This document shows positions 1 to 5,233 of a stretch of DNA of 5,233 nucleotides, piece by piece. How positions within the stretch are numbered: the stretch's first letter is position 1; every line of letters starts with the position of its first letter. The translations under genes and the position numbers were made by a program. The stretch is from Lachnospiraceae bacterium (GTDB lineage: Bacteria; Bacillota; Clostridia; Lachnospirales; Lachnospiraceae). The stretch lies in assembly GCA_021199395.1 (NCBI GenBank), contig JAJQIE010000202.1, forward strand, positions 1-5,233, read 5' to 3'. The notes under the pieces were generated by a model. That model saw only the letters and a list, made by a program, of their open reading frames with translations. It was not told where the DNA came from and made no database searches.

Positions 1-669
1 GAGCTGAACGGACAGACATGCTACGCGACAAAGGATCAGGTCGTTTTTCTGGACTGCTATCAGCCGCACGCCTATTCCTTTCCGTCCGATTCACAGGTCA
101 GCTGGATTCACTTTGACGGACTTCTGGCGCGCAATTTCTATAATCTGATTACGGACTCCGGCTGTTCCGTATTTTCCGTGCAGAATATTCACGCATTCTC
201 CCATCCGCTTGGCAAGCTTCTGGAGCTTTTCCGCACAGCTTCGCCAATCAGGGAATCTCATGTGTCCAGCCATATCACCCAGATGCTCACTGAGCTGCTC
301 AACAATCCTTCCAGCAGGCCGGACAGGGATTCCTCCGCCCAGACGATAGAGGACGCCCTCGCTTATATCAACGAACACTTTGCAGAGCCGCTTACCCTGG
401 AGATTCTGTCGCGGAACGCCCACCTGAGCCCCTGCTATTTTACGCGTATTTTCACCTCAGAAACCGGATTTTCCCCACACCAGTACCTGATCGCGACGCG
501 CATTAACTACGCGAAATATCAGTTGGATACGACTTCTGAATCTGTGAAAAATATTGCTTTTTCATCCGGCTTCAACAGCGAGAGTAATTTTTGTATTACG
601 TTTAAAAAATGGGAACACATGACTCCATCCGACTACCGCAACCGTTCTGTCAATGGCTCCACTGTATAA
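1..669 (+). CDS. AraC/XylS-family transcriptional regulator, 5'-partial
   Basis: This is the C-terminal 222 residues of a one-component DNA-binding regulator; the start lies before the window. Reading from base 1 in frame 1, the first ~60 residues look like the end of an AraC-type sensory cupin domain, with a PHAY segment (22-25) and the typical WIHFDG strand (35-40). A linker helix region follows. The C-terminal double helix-turn-helix spans about residues 117-215: first helix-turn-helix near 131-156 (LTLEILSRNAHLSPCYFTR), second near 182-204 (VKNIAFSSGFNSESNF), ending in the family hallmark FKKW..MTPSDYR. A GTG at 178 could be misread as a start, but the open frame and the domain continue upstream of it. 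The gene converges on the transporter operon and its last 37 bases overlap the operon's final gene. In this family such proteins usually sense a sugar and control nearby transport or catabolic genes; control of this operon is inference only. Confidence 0.93.
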   Translation, partial: ELNGQTCYATKDQVVFLDCYQPHAYSFPSDSQVSWIHFDGLLARNFYNLITDSGCSVFSVQNIHAFSHPLGKLLELFRTASPIRESHVSSHITQMLTELLNNPSSRPDRDSSAQTIEDALAYINEHFAEPLTLEILSRNAHLSPCYFTRIFTSETGFSPHQYLIATRINYAKYQLDTTSESVKNIAFSSGFNSESNFCITFKKWEHMTPSDYRNRSVNGSTV

Positions 670-1190
670 TCTCCCATACCGCAGATATCCAATGGCAGAT
701 CTCTGCTTTCTGTTACATAAAAGGAAGGATTTCTCCCTGCCTCATCAAAAATACCCTCCCCATGCGGGATACCCTTTCGCATCGTGAAAAAGCTTACCTC
801 CGGGTCATTATACCTTGCTTTCAGAAGGTAAAAGTCATCCTCCGTAAGGCTCTTCTTTTCCAGCTTATCCCTGTATGCCTCCAGCTGCATACGGGCAACC
901 AGAATGTACATCGGCTTTGACGCGTTATCTCCGATCAGTAAAAACTCCTCATTCCCCGGATGGGTTCCAAATCCCGGAAAGCCCGGCCGGTTTACCGTCA
1001 ACGCAATAATTTTGTGCGGTCCAAAACAGTTTTCTTCCTCATACAAAGACTTGTAGCAGGTCTCGCCGAACGGAGCTTCTATATCATGCCTCCCCGGCGC
1101 CAGCCTTATAATCAGTCCCTCCGCCTCCATCCTTTTCATTATTTCCGGCGTCATCTCGGTTACCGGTATCTGTAAACAGTTCTTATCCAT
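633..1190 (-). CDS. Uncharacterised small protein with cupin-like features, last gene of the sugar transporter operon
   Basis: I do not recognise a characterised family for this 185-residue protein. It has no signal peptide or membrane segment, so it is probably cytosolic. Two stretches recall the metal-binding strands of a cupin barrel: THPGNEEFLLIGD (76-88), with H77 and E81/E82, and KGIPHGEG (139-146), with H143 and E145. The segment between them (YILVARMQLEAYRDKL) could be a strand plus helix. The fit to the textbook cupin motifs is loose, so the fold is a suggestion. The ATG at 1190 is preceded by AAGGA five bases upstream and overlaps the stop of the second permease by 8 bases (ATGGATAA), which implies translational coupling. 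That position suggests a role tied to the imported sugar, such as isomerase, epimerase, lyase or accessory sensor, but no catalytic activity can be assigned. The 3' end overlaps the convergent regulator gene by 37 bases. Confidence 0.82.
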   Translation of the reverse strand: MDKNCLQIPVTEMTPEIMKRMEAEGLIIRLAPGRHDIEAPFGETCYKSLYEEENCFGPHKIIALTVNRPGFPGFGTHPGNEEFLLIGDNASKPMYILVARMQLEAYRDKLEKKSLTEDDFYLLKARYNDPEVSFFTMRKGIPHGEGIFDEAGRNPSFYVTESRDLPLDICGMGDYTVEPLTERLR

Positions 1191-2127
1191 AATTTTCCTT
1201 TCCCTGTGTCCTTTTCTGAATAATGATCACGGCCAGTACAATTGCTCCCATGATGATTTTCTGCACATAGGAATTGATATTCCCCTGCAGATTGATGATA
1301 TTGCCGATCAGACCGTAAATGAGCACGCCGGCAATCGTTTTTTCGACTGTGCCAACGCCTCCTGTGAGCAGGGTGCCGCCAATCGCCACTGCGGCTACCG
1401 CGTCCATCTCCCATCCGTCGCCTCCGGTCGGCTGCCCGGCGTTCATACGCGCGCACAGAATGAGTCCGGCCAGACCCGCAAACGCTCCCGTAAGGGTATA
1501 GGCCGCAATCCGGTTCCGGTCTACCTTGATCCCCATCATCCTTGCCGCATCCTCATTGCCGCCGATCGCGTACAGACTTCTGCCAAACGAGGTATTTTTA
1601 CTGACAAAAATCATCACAGCCGCAACCAGGGCAAAGAGAATCACAGGAATCGGAACCACAAACAGATAGCCCCGTCCGATCTGTGAAAAAAACGTAACGT
1701 CTGATGAAACAGATACTGACTTTGTATTCGTGATAATATATACAATTCCACGCACAGCCATCTGCACAGCCAGCGTCGCGATAAACGGTACAATCTTCAG
1801 CTTTGCAACCGTAATGCCGTTTACAAGGCCGACAATGGCGCCGACGCAGACCGGAAGCAGGATTGCCAGGTACTGGTTCCGATAGCTCAGCATTGCCGCA
1901 AGCACCGCCGCCAGAGCGGTAGTCGAGCCGACGGACAGATCGATCCCTGCCGTCAGGATCACACAGGTCATCCCAACCGAGATCACGCCGATCATGCTGG
2001 ATTGCCGGAGTACATTAAAGATATTATTCGCGTTTAAAAAGGTTCCACGATACGCAAATGCGGGAATGATAATCAAAAGCAGCAAAGCGATCCAGCAGCC
2101 ATTCCCTTTTAAATGTTTTTTCAGCAT
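1183..2127 (-). CDS. Sugar ABC transporter permease 2, YjfF/RbsC-like
   Basis: This is an integral membrane subunit of an RbsC/MglC-class importer, 314 residues, close to the family's usual 310-340. It begins with a short basic stretch and a hydrophobic segment (about 11-26), and has multiple further membrane segments. Hallmarks visible are GMTCVILTAGIDLSVGS (52-68), the cytoplasmic coupling loop IGGNEDAARMMGI (188-200) that contacts the ATPase, and WEMDAVAAVAIGGTLLTGG (239-257). The C-terminal part, with INLQGNINSY followed by a last hydrophobic helix and QKR, resembles E. coli YjfF as I recall it. The ATG at 2127 has a good ribosome binding site, GGGGGTGA just upstream. It starts 13 bases after the first permease stops and its end overlaps the cupin-like gene by 8 bases. 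It probably pairs with the first permease in a heterodimer, as in the YtfT-YjfF system; plain RbsC-type homodimerisation is the alternative. Confidence 0.94.
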   Translation of the reverse strand: MLKKHLKGNGCWIALLLLIIIPAFAYRGTFLNANNIFNVLRQSSMIGVISVGMTCVILTAGIDLSVGSTTALAAVLAAMLSYRNQYLAILLPVCVGAIVGLVNGITVAKLKIVPFIATLAVQMAVRGIVYIITNTKSVSVSSDVTFFSQIGRGYLFVVPIPVILFALVAAVMIFVSKNTSFGRSLYAIGGNEDAARMMGIKVDRNRIAAYTLTGAFAGLAGLILCARMNAGQPTGGDGWEMDAVAAVAIGGTLLTGGVGTVEKTIAGVLIYGLIGNIINLQGNINSYVQKIIMGAIVLAVIIIQKRTQGKENYG

Positions 2128-2140
2128 TTTTTCACCCCCA

Positions 2141-3097
2141 TCAATCCTTTTTCCTCTGCAGATACAGTGCGGCGATAATGATAAATGCTTTGATTACAAG
2201 CGCATATGCATAATAGATATTGTTCATATTCATCATTGTCGTTATCAGCTGCATCACAATAGCGCCGATCAGTGTTCCCCAGATGACCGCTTTTCCGCCC
2301 GACATCGAAGTACCGCCGATTGCCACGGCAGCCACACAGTCCAGCTCGATACCGCTTCCTATGTTGTTGGGGTCCGCCGCACACAGACGAAGCGTTTCCA
2401 GGACGGCCGCTCCTCCCGCCAGGAGCGCACACAGGGTGTAAGTCTCTATCAATACCACTGTTGTCTTCAGTCCGACCAGCCTCGAAGCTGTTCCATTATC
2501 GCCGATTGCCTGCACATAGAGGCCAAAGGTTGTCTTTCTGGCCAGAAAAGACATGATTGCCACAACAATAAAAATGAGTAATACCTGAATCGGCACCACA
2601 CCGCCAATCCGGTATGTGCCAAGATCCGTAAAGGCGTTCCCGTAGAAGGAGAGAACCGCGCCATTATTAAACTGCTGCGCGATACCTCTCCCGGCAATCA
2701 TCAGGATCAGCGTCGCCACAATCGGCTGAAAATCCAGAATGCCTACCAACGCTCCGTTAAACAGTCCGAAAACACAGGACGCACCAAGCGCGCCAAGCAT
2801 GGAGACGCCAAATCCCATCTCCATATCAATGAGCAGCCTGGCGAAGATAATCGAGGACAGAGCCATGGTAGATCCCACTGAAATATCAATCCCGCCGGTG
2901 GCAATCACCAGTGTCATCCCCATGGAAATGATGATTGTCGGAAACGCCTGGCGCAGAAGGTTCCATATCGTATTGATGTGTACAAAATTCGGCGTAACGC
3001 ACGCATTTATAAGAAGCAGCAGGATCAACACGATCAGAACCCCATATTTTTGAATTACCGCTTTTACGTTCTCGGCTTTTACACGTTCAGCTTTCAT
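2141..3097 (-). CDS. Sugar ABC transporter permease 1, YtfT-like
   Basis: This is a membrane-spanning subunit of a sugar importer, 318 residues from the chosen start. The first hydrophobic helix covers about 18-33. Family hallmarks are GMTLVIATGGIDISVGS (60-76), QPIVATLILMIAGRGIAQ (124-141), the ATPase-contacting loop AIGDNGTASRLVGL (197-210), and GIELDCVAAVAIGGTSMSGG (249-268). The TLVIATGGID, ATLILM.AGRG and AAD.NN.G..LELD elements match E. coli YtfT more closely than RbsC, from memory. I chose ATG at 3097 because AGGAGG sits nine bases upstream and residue 1 onward matches a normal family N-terminus. An in-frame ATG at 3127 would add ten residues rich in Arg (MERRERRRNG) that encode that same ribosome binding site, so it is less likely. 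The start overlaps the ATPase 3' end by 11 bases, and the stop lies 13 bases before the next permease. Confidence 0.92.
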   Translation of the reverse strand: MKAERVKAENVKAVIQKYGVLIVLILLLLINACVTPNFVHINTIWNLLRQAFPTIIISMGMTLVIATGGIDISVGSTMALSSIIFARLLIDMEMGFGVSMLGALGASCVFGLFNGALVGILDFQPIVATLILMIAGRGIAQQFNNGAVLSFYGNAFTDLGTYRIGGVVPIQVLLIFIVVAIMSFLARKTTFGLYVQAIGDNGTASRLVGLKTTVVLIETYTLCALLAGGAAVLETLRLCAADPNNIGSGIELDCVAAVAIGGTSMSGGKAVIWGTLIGAIVMQLITTMMNMNNIYYAYALVIKAFIIIAALYLQRKKD

Positions 3098-4616
3098 GCC
3101 GTTTCGCCTCCTTTCCCGCCGCTCCATTGGCGATCATCTCCAGAATATTTTCCTCTGTAATCGCCTCGCCGCTCAATGTTCCGGCGTTTTCCCCTTCCCG
3201 GATCACTTCCACACGATCGCAGTTCCGGATCAGTTCCTCGAATTCAGAGGAGATCAAAAGCACGCTGATCCCTTTTGAAGCAATTTCCCGGATCAGATCT
3301 TCGATTTCCTTTTTGGCTCCGACATCAATACCTCTGGTGGGTTCATCCAGAATGATCAGATCCGGGTTCATGGCCATCCATCTGGACAGAATCACCTTCT
3401 GCTGGTTTCCGCCGGAAAGAGCCCGGATCTTCTGCCCCGCGCCGGAGGTCTTAATCCGGATTTTTTCTATGTACTCTTCTGCGAGCTTCTGCATTTTTTT
3501 CTTCTGGATCATTCCAAAGCGGCTGACTGCTTTCATGTTGGAGATACTGATATTTTCCGCAAGAGACAGATCCGGAAAAATTCCTTCTACCTTGCGGTCT
3601 TCCGAACAGAACGCCAGTCCTCTGCCGATCGCCTGGTATGGGAACCGGAATTCGACCGGCGCGCCGTTGATATAGATTTCCCCTCTGTCCATTCGGTCAA
3701 CTCCAAACAGAATCCTTGCAAGCTCTGTCCTGCCAGAGCCGAGAAGGCCTGCCAGCCCGACTACCTCGCCCCTGTGAATCGTCAGATCATATCCCTTCAG
3801 GCGGATTCCGCTCTGGATCCCCAGCGCGTTCAGATACTCTTCTTTGATTACCTCGCGCTGTTTTCTCTTATAATTAACTACATCCTGCGCGTTCCGCCCG
3901 ATCATTTTGGAAACCAGCTCCGTCTTTGTAAGAGAAGCCGTCTCATATTCTCCCACCAGATATCCGTCCTTCAGAACCGTTATCGTGTCTGAAATCTCGA
4001 AAACCTCCGACAGCCGATGCGAAATAAACAGAACAGAAATCCCTTCGTCCTTCAGTCTTCGGATGATCTGAAATAAAACCCGTACCTCATCCTCGTCCAG
4101 AGATGAGGTCGCCTCATCCATAACTACAAGCTTTGCGTCGATCAGGATGCTTCTGGCGATTGCGACCATCTGCTGAATCGCAGTCCCATAAGCCGACAAC
4201 GGTTTCGTCACATCAATGTCAATCCCCAGATTTCTCAGTATTTCTCTGCTTTTCTGATTTGTCGTCTTCCAGTCGATCACGCCATGCTTCTTTATCTCTC
4301 TGCCGACATAAATGTTCTCAGCGACTGTCAGCTGCCCTACAACACTGATATCCTGGTAAATCGGGCTGATTCCAAGCTCCTGCGCCTCCAGCGCGTCAGA
4401 GGGAATTATTTCCCGCCCGTCCAGCCGGATCGTCCCGGCGTCTTTTCGGTATATTCCTGTCAGGATCTTGATCAGGGTCGATTTTCCAGCCCCGTTTTCC
4501 CCCATCAGCGCATGTACTTCACCCTTTTTTATCCGAAAATCCACCTCATGAAGCACTTTGACGGAAGAAAACTGTTTGCTGATCCCCTCCATCTGAAGAA
4601 TATATTCTTCATTCAT
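3087..4616 (-). CDS. Sugar ABC transporter ATP-binding protein with two ABC domains (YtfR/RbsA/MglA class)
   Basis: This cytoplasmic subunit powers sugar uptake by ATP hydrolysis. It is 509 residues, the normal length for the class, with two ABC domains in tandem. Domain 1 has Walker A GENGAGKST (39-47), Q-loop YQD (87-89), an unusual signature region LSAYGTAIQQMVAIAR (140-155), Walker B LVVMDEATSSLD (163-174) and switch histidine H200 (ISHR). Domain 2 has a degenerate Walker A, GLLGSGRTE (290-298), a canonical signature LSGGNQQKV (400-408), Walker B LIILDEPTRGID (420-431), and ISSE (455-458) where a switch histidine would be; that asymmetry is usual in this class. The ATG at 4616 is fixed by a strong AGGAGG six bases upstream. 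It follows the binding-protein gene across a 109-base gap holding a terminator-like hairpin, and overlaps the first permease by 11 bases. The domain 1 signature resembles YtfR-type ATPases as I recall them. Confidence 0.96.
   Translation of the reverse strand: MNEEYILQMEGISKQFSSVKVLHEVDFRIKKGEVHALMGENGAGKSTLIKILTGIYRKDAGTIRLDGREIIPSDALEAQELGISPIYQDISVVGQLTVAENIYVGREIKKHGVIDWKTTNQKSREILRNLGIDIDVTKPLSAYGTAIQQMVAIARSILIDAKLVVMDEATSSLDEDEVRVLFQIIRRLKDEGISVLFISHRLSEVFEISDTITVLKDGYLVGEYETASLTKTELVSKMIGRNAQDVVNYKRKQREVIKEEYLNALGIQSGIRLKGYDLTIHRGEVVGLAGLLGSGRTELARILFGVDRMDRGEIYINGAPVEFRFPYQAIGRGLAFCSEDRKVEGIFPDLSLAENISISNMKAVSRFGMIQKKKMQKLAEEYIEKIRIKTSGAGQKIRALSGGNQQKVILSRWMAMNPDLIILDEPTRGIDVGAKKEIEDLIREIASKGISVLLISSEFEELIRNCDRVEVIREGENAGTLSGEAITEENILEMIANGAAGKEAKRHES
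3107..3112 (-). promoter_or_regulatory. Ribosome binding site that decides the first permease start
   Basis: AGGAGG on the minus strand sits nine bases before the ATG at 3097 and lies inside the 3' end of the ATPase gene. It favours the 318-residue product over the 328-residue version starting at 3127, since the longer form would translate through this site. Confidence 0.78.
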
Positions 4617-4622
4617 CGGTAG

Positions 4623-4628
4623 CCTCCT
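4623..4628 (-). promoter_or_regulatory. Strong ribosome binding site for the ABC ATPase
   Basis: AGGAGG lies six bases before the ATG at 4616 (CTACCG spacer). It fixes the start at residue MNEEYILQ rather than the internal Met nine codons later. Confidence 0.85.
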
Positions 4629-4642
4629 TTTTGTGAAAAAGG
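4626..4642 (-). promoter_or_regulatory. Inverted repeat overlapping the terminator T-tract and the ATPase ribosome binding site
   Basis: The minus strand reads CCTTTTT CAC AAAAAGG: two perfect 7-base arms around a 3-base loop. The first arm uses the last two C bases of the terminator stem plus its T-run; the second includes the AAGG start of the ATPase ribosome binding site AAGGAGG. The two hairpins compete for the CC pair. The fold is A/T-rich and weak, so a regulatory role is speculative; it may arise simply from a T-tract placed next to an A-rich ribosome binding site. Confidence 0.3.
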
Positions 4643-4679
4643 TACCGTCAGATCATCTCATAAAATGATAAACGGTACC
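4636..4679 (-). terminator. Intrinsic-terminator-like hairpin between binding-protein and ATPase genes
   Basis: On the minus strand, GGTACCGT (4679-4672) and ACGGTACC (4648-4641) form a perfect 8-base-pair stem. An inner 5-base-pair helix (4669-4665 with 4656-4652) closes an 8-base loop, separated by a small internal loop. Five T residues (4640-4636) follow immediately. This is the layout of a rho-independent terminator, although the stem is only moderately GC-rich, so partial read-through is likely. It lies 46 bases past the binding-protein stop. In sugar importers such a structure commonly raises binding-protein output relative to the ATPase and permeases, or protects the upstream message from 3' decay. 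The ATPase has no obvious promoter of its own in this gap, so it probably depends on read-through. Confidence 0.72.
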
Positions 4680-4725
4680 CTCTGTCATTCAAAACCTGAT
4701 TACGCCAGCCTCTAAACAGACTGTT

Positions 4726-5233
4726 TTAGAAAGCATCCGGAATATACTCATCTACATTTGACGCGTCAATCATGTAACCCGGATTCTCGATATAAGAATC
4801 AATCTCTTCTCCTGCCACAAGCTGCTCTACCAGATCCATCACGGTCGGGCCGAACCACGGGCTGCAGAGAACTGTTCCATCCATCTCGCCATTCTGAATA
4901 CATACACATGCGTCCTTGAATCCGCCTACGCCTACGACTGCAATATCCTCGCCCGGATTCAGTCCGGCAGCTTTCAGAGCCTGAACCGCGCCAATCGCGC
5001 ACTCATCGTCATGTCCATATACAGCGTCAATCTCATCTCCCATTGACTGAATGATATTCTCCATCGCTTCCTGTGCTACAGAGCGTGTGAATTCTCCATT
5101 CTGGGTCGCAATAATATTGAAGTTCTCATAATCCGCGAGGTAGTCCTCAAAGCCCTCCTGACGGTCAGCCGCCACAGAAGACCCCGGCGTACCTGTGATC
5201 TGTACTACATTTACCTCTTCCTCCGTACCGAAA
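4726..5233 (-). CDS. Sugar ABC transporter substrate-binding protein (YtfQ/RbsB class), 5'-partial
   Basis: This is the last 168 residues of an extracytoplasmic sugar-binding protein of the Peripla_BP_4 / RbsB type; the N-terminal half with any signal peptide or lipobox lies beyond 5233. Numbering within the fragment: VVQITGTPGSSVAADRQEGF (9-28) is the domain-crossing region typical of the family, GEFTR (46-50) carries the Arg that usually contacts sugar, and AVYGHDDECAIGAVQALKAAG (split across 70-90) matches the family's FAxND(E/D) ligand segment. This stretch resembles E. coli YtfQ closely from memory. Unusually, the family's Asp in the GxDG turn is replaced by Gly (VGVGGFKD, G103), and a Trp (W126, SPWFGP) occupies a position near the pocket. 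Four cysteines (78, 109, 111, 123) are present. It is the first visible gene of the operon, followed by a hairpin-T5 structure that could let it be made in excess over the membrane subunits. Confidence 0.94.
   Translation of the reverse strand, partial: FGTEEEVNVVQITGTPGSSVAADRQEGFEDYLADYENFNIIATQNGEFTRSVAQEAMENIIQSMGDEIDAVYGHDDECAIGAVQALKAAGLNPGEDIAVVGVGGFKDACVCIQNGEMDGTVLCSPWFGPTVMDLVEQLVAGEEIDSYIENPGYMIDASNVDEYIPDAF

Noticed and set aside
604..628. Weak minus-strand hairpin (ATGGA with TCCCAT, one bulge) followed by a T-run, as a possible end-of-operon terminator
   Set aside because: The stem has only about five pairs, and the A-run on the plus strand is explained by conserved FKKW codons of the AraC-type regulator.
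178..669. GTG at 178 as the start of a short HTH-only regulator
   Set aside because: The same frame stays open to base 1 and encodes a recognisable AraC-type sensory-domain end (WIHFDG), so the gene simply begins outside the window.
681..706. Inverted repeat GCAGATAT...ATCTCTGC just past the regulator stop, as a possible regulator terminator
   Set aside because: One mismatch in the stem, no T-run afterwards, and the stretch is coding sequence for the cupin-like protein.
1994..2581. Plus-strand open frame (195 codons) opposite both permeases
   Set aside because: It spans the junction of two clearly coding minus-strand genes, has no recognisable domain, and is rich in His/Cys/Gln as expected for an antisense shadow.
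3098..3127. Upstream ATG at 3127 as the first permease start
   Set aside because: The ten extra residues are Arg-rich, and their codons contain the AGGAGG that serves the ATG at 3097.
3127..3675. Long plus-strand open frame (182 codons) opposite the ATPase gene
   Set aside because: It is the antisense shadow of a well-supported ATPase with all expected motifs; no ribosome binding site or recognisable domain.
4714..4726. Short inverted repeat AAACAG-A-CTGTTT at the binding-protein stop
   Set aside because: Arms of six bases with a one-base spacer, A/T-rich, with no T-tract; it could occur by chance and is downstream of a gene rather than at a promoter.

Overview
The window looks like a chromosomal segment from a Gram-positive Firmicute, most likely a Clostridia / Lachnospiraceae-type gut anaerobe. 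This is inferred from roughly balanced base composition, strong AGGAGG-type ribosome binding sites, a tightly packed sugar ABC transporter operon with a two-permease architecture, and a neighbouring AraC-type regulator. The species cannot be read from the sequence. No RNA genes, insertion sequences, CRISPR arrays or phage genes are visible.

Layout. Positions 1-669 (+) hold the 3' part of an AraC/XylS-family regulator whose start lies outside the window. Everything else is on the minus strand and reads as one operon, from right to left: the C-terminal half of a periplasmic-binding-protein-type sugar-binding protein (4726-5233, start outside the window); a 109-base gap with an intrinsic-terminator-like hairpin and a strong ribosome binding site; a double-domain sugar ABC ATPase (3087-4616); a first permease (2141-3097); a second, different permease (1183-2127); and a small uncharacterised protein with cupin-like features (633-1190). 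The last four genes are almost seamless: overlap of 11 bases, gap of 13 bases, overlap of 8 bases. The regulator and the last operon gene converge and overlap by 37 bases.

Function. Gene order, two non-identical permeases and recalled sequence similarity all point to a relative of the E. coli YtfQ-YtfR-YtfT-YjfF (galactofuranose-type) importer within the RbsABC/MglABC class. The binding protein captures a sugar outside the cell, the two permeases probably form a heterodimeric channel, and the ATPase drives uptake. The binding protein seems to lack the family's usual ligand-contacting Asp and carries a Trp nearby, so the substrate may not be galactofuranose. The cupin-like protein, translationally coupled to the second permease, could act on the imported sugar, but this is inference. 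The operon promoter would lie upstream of the binding-protein gene, beyond position 5233, so its regulation cannot be seen here.

No clearly new system is present. The points most worth checking are the cupin-like protein, the altered binding site, and the nested hairpins between the binding-protein and ATPase genes.
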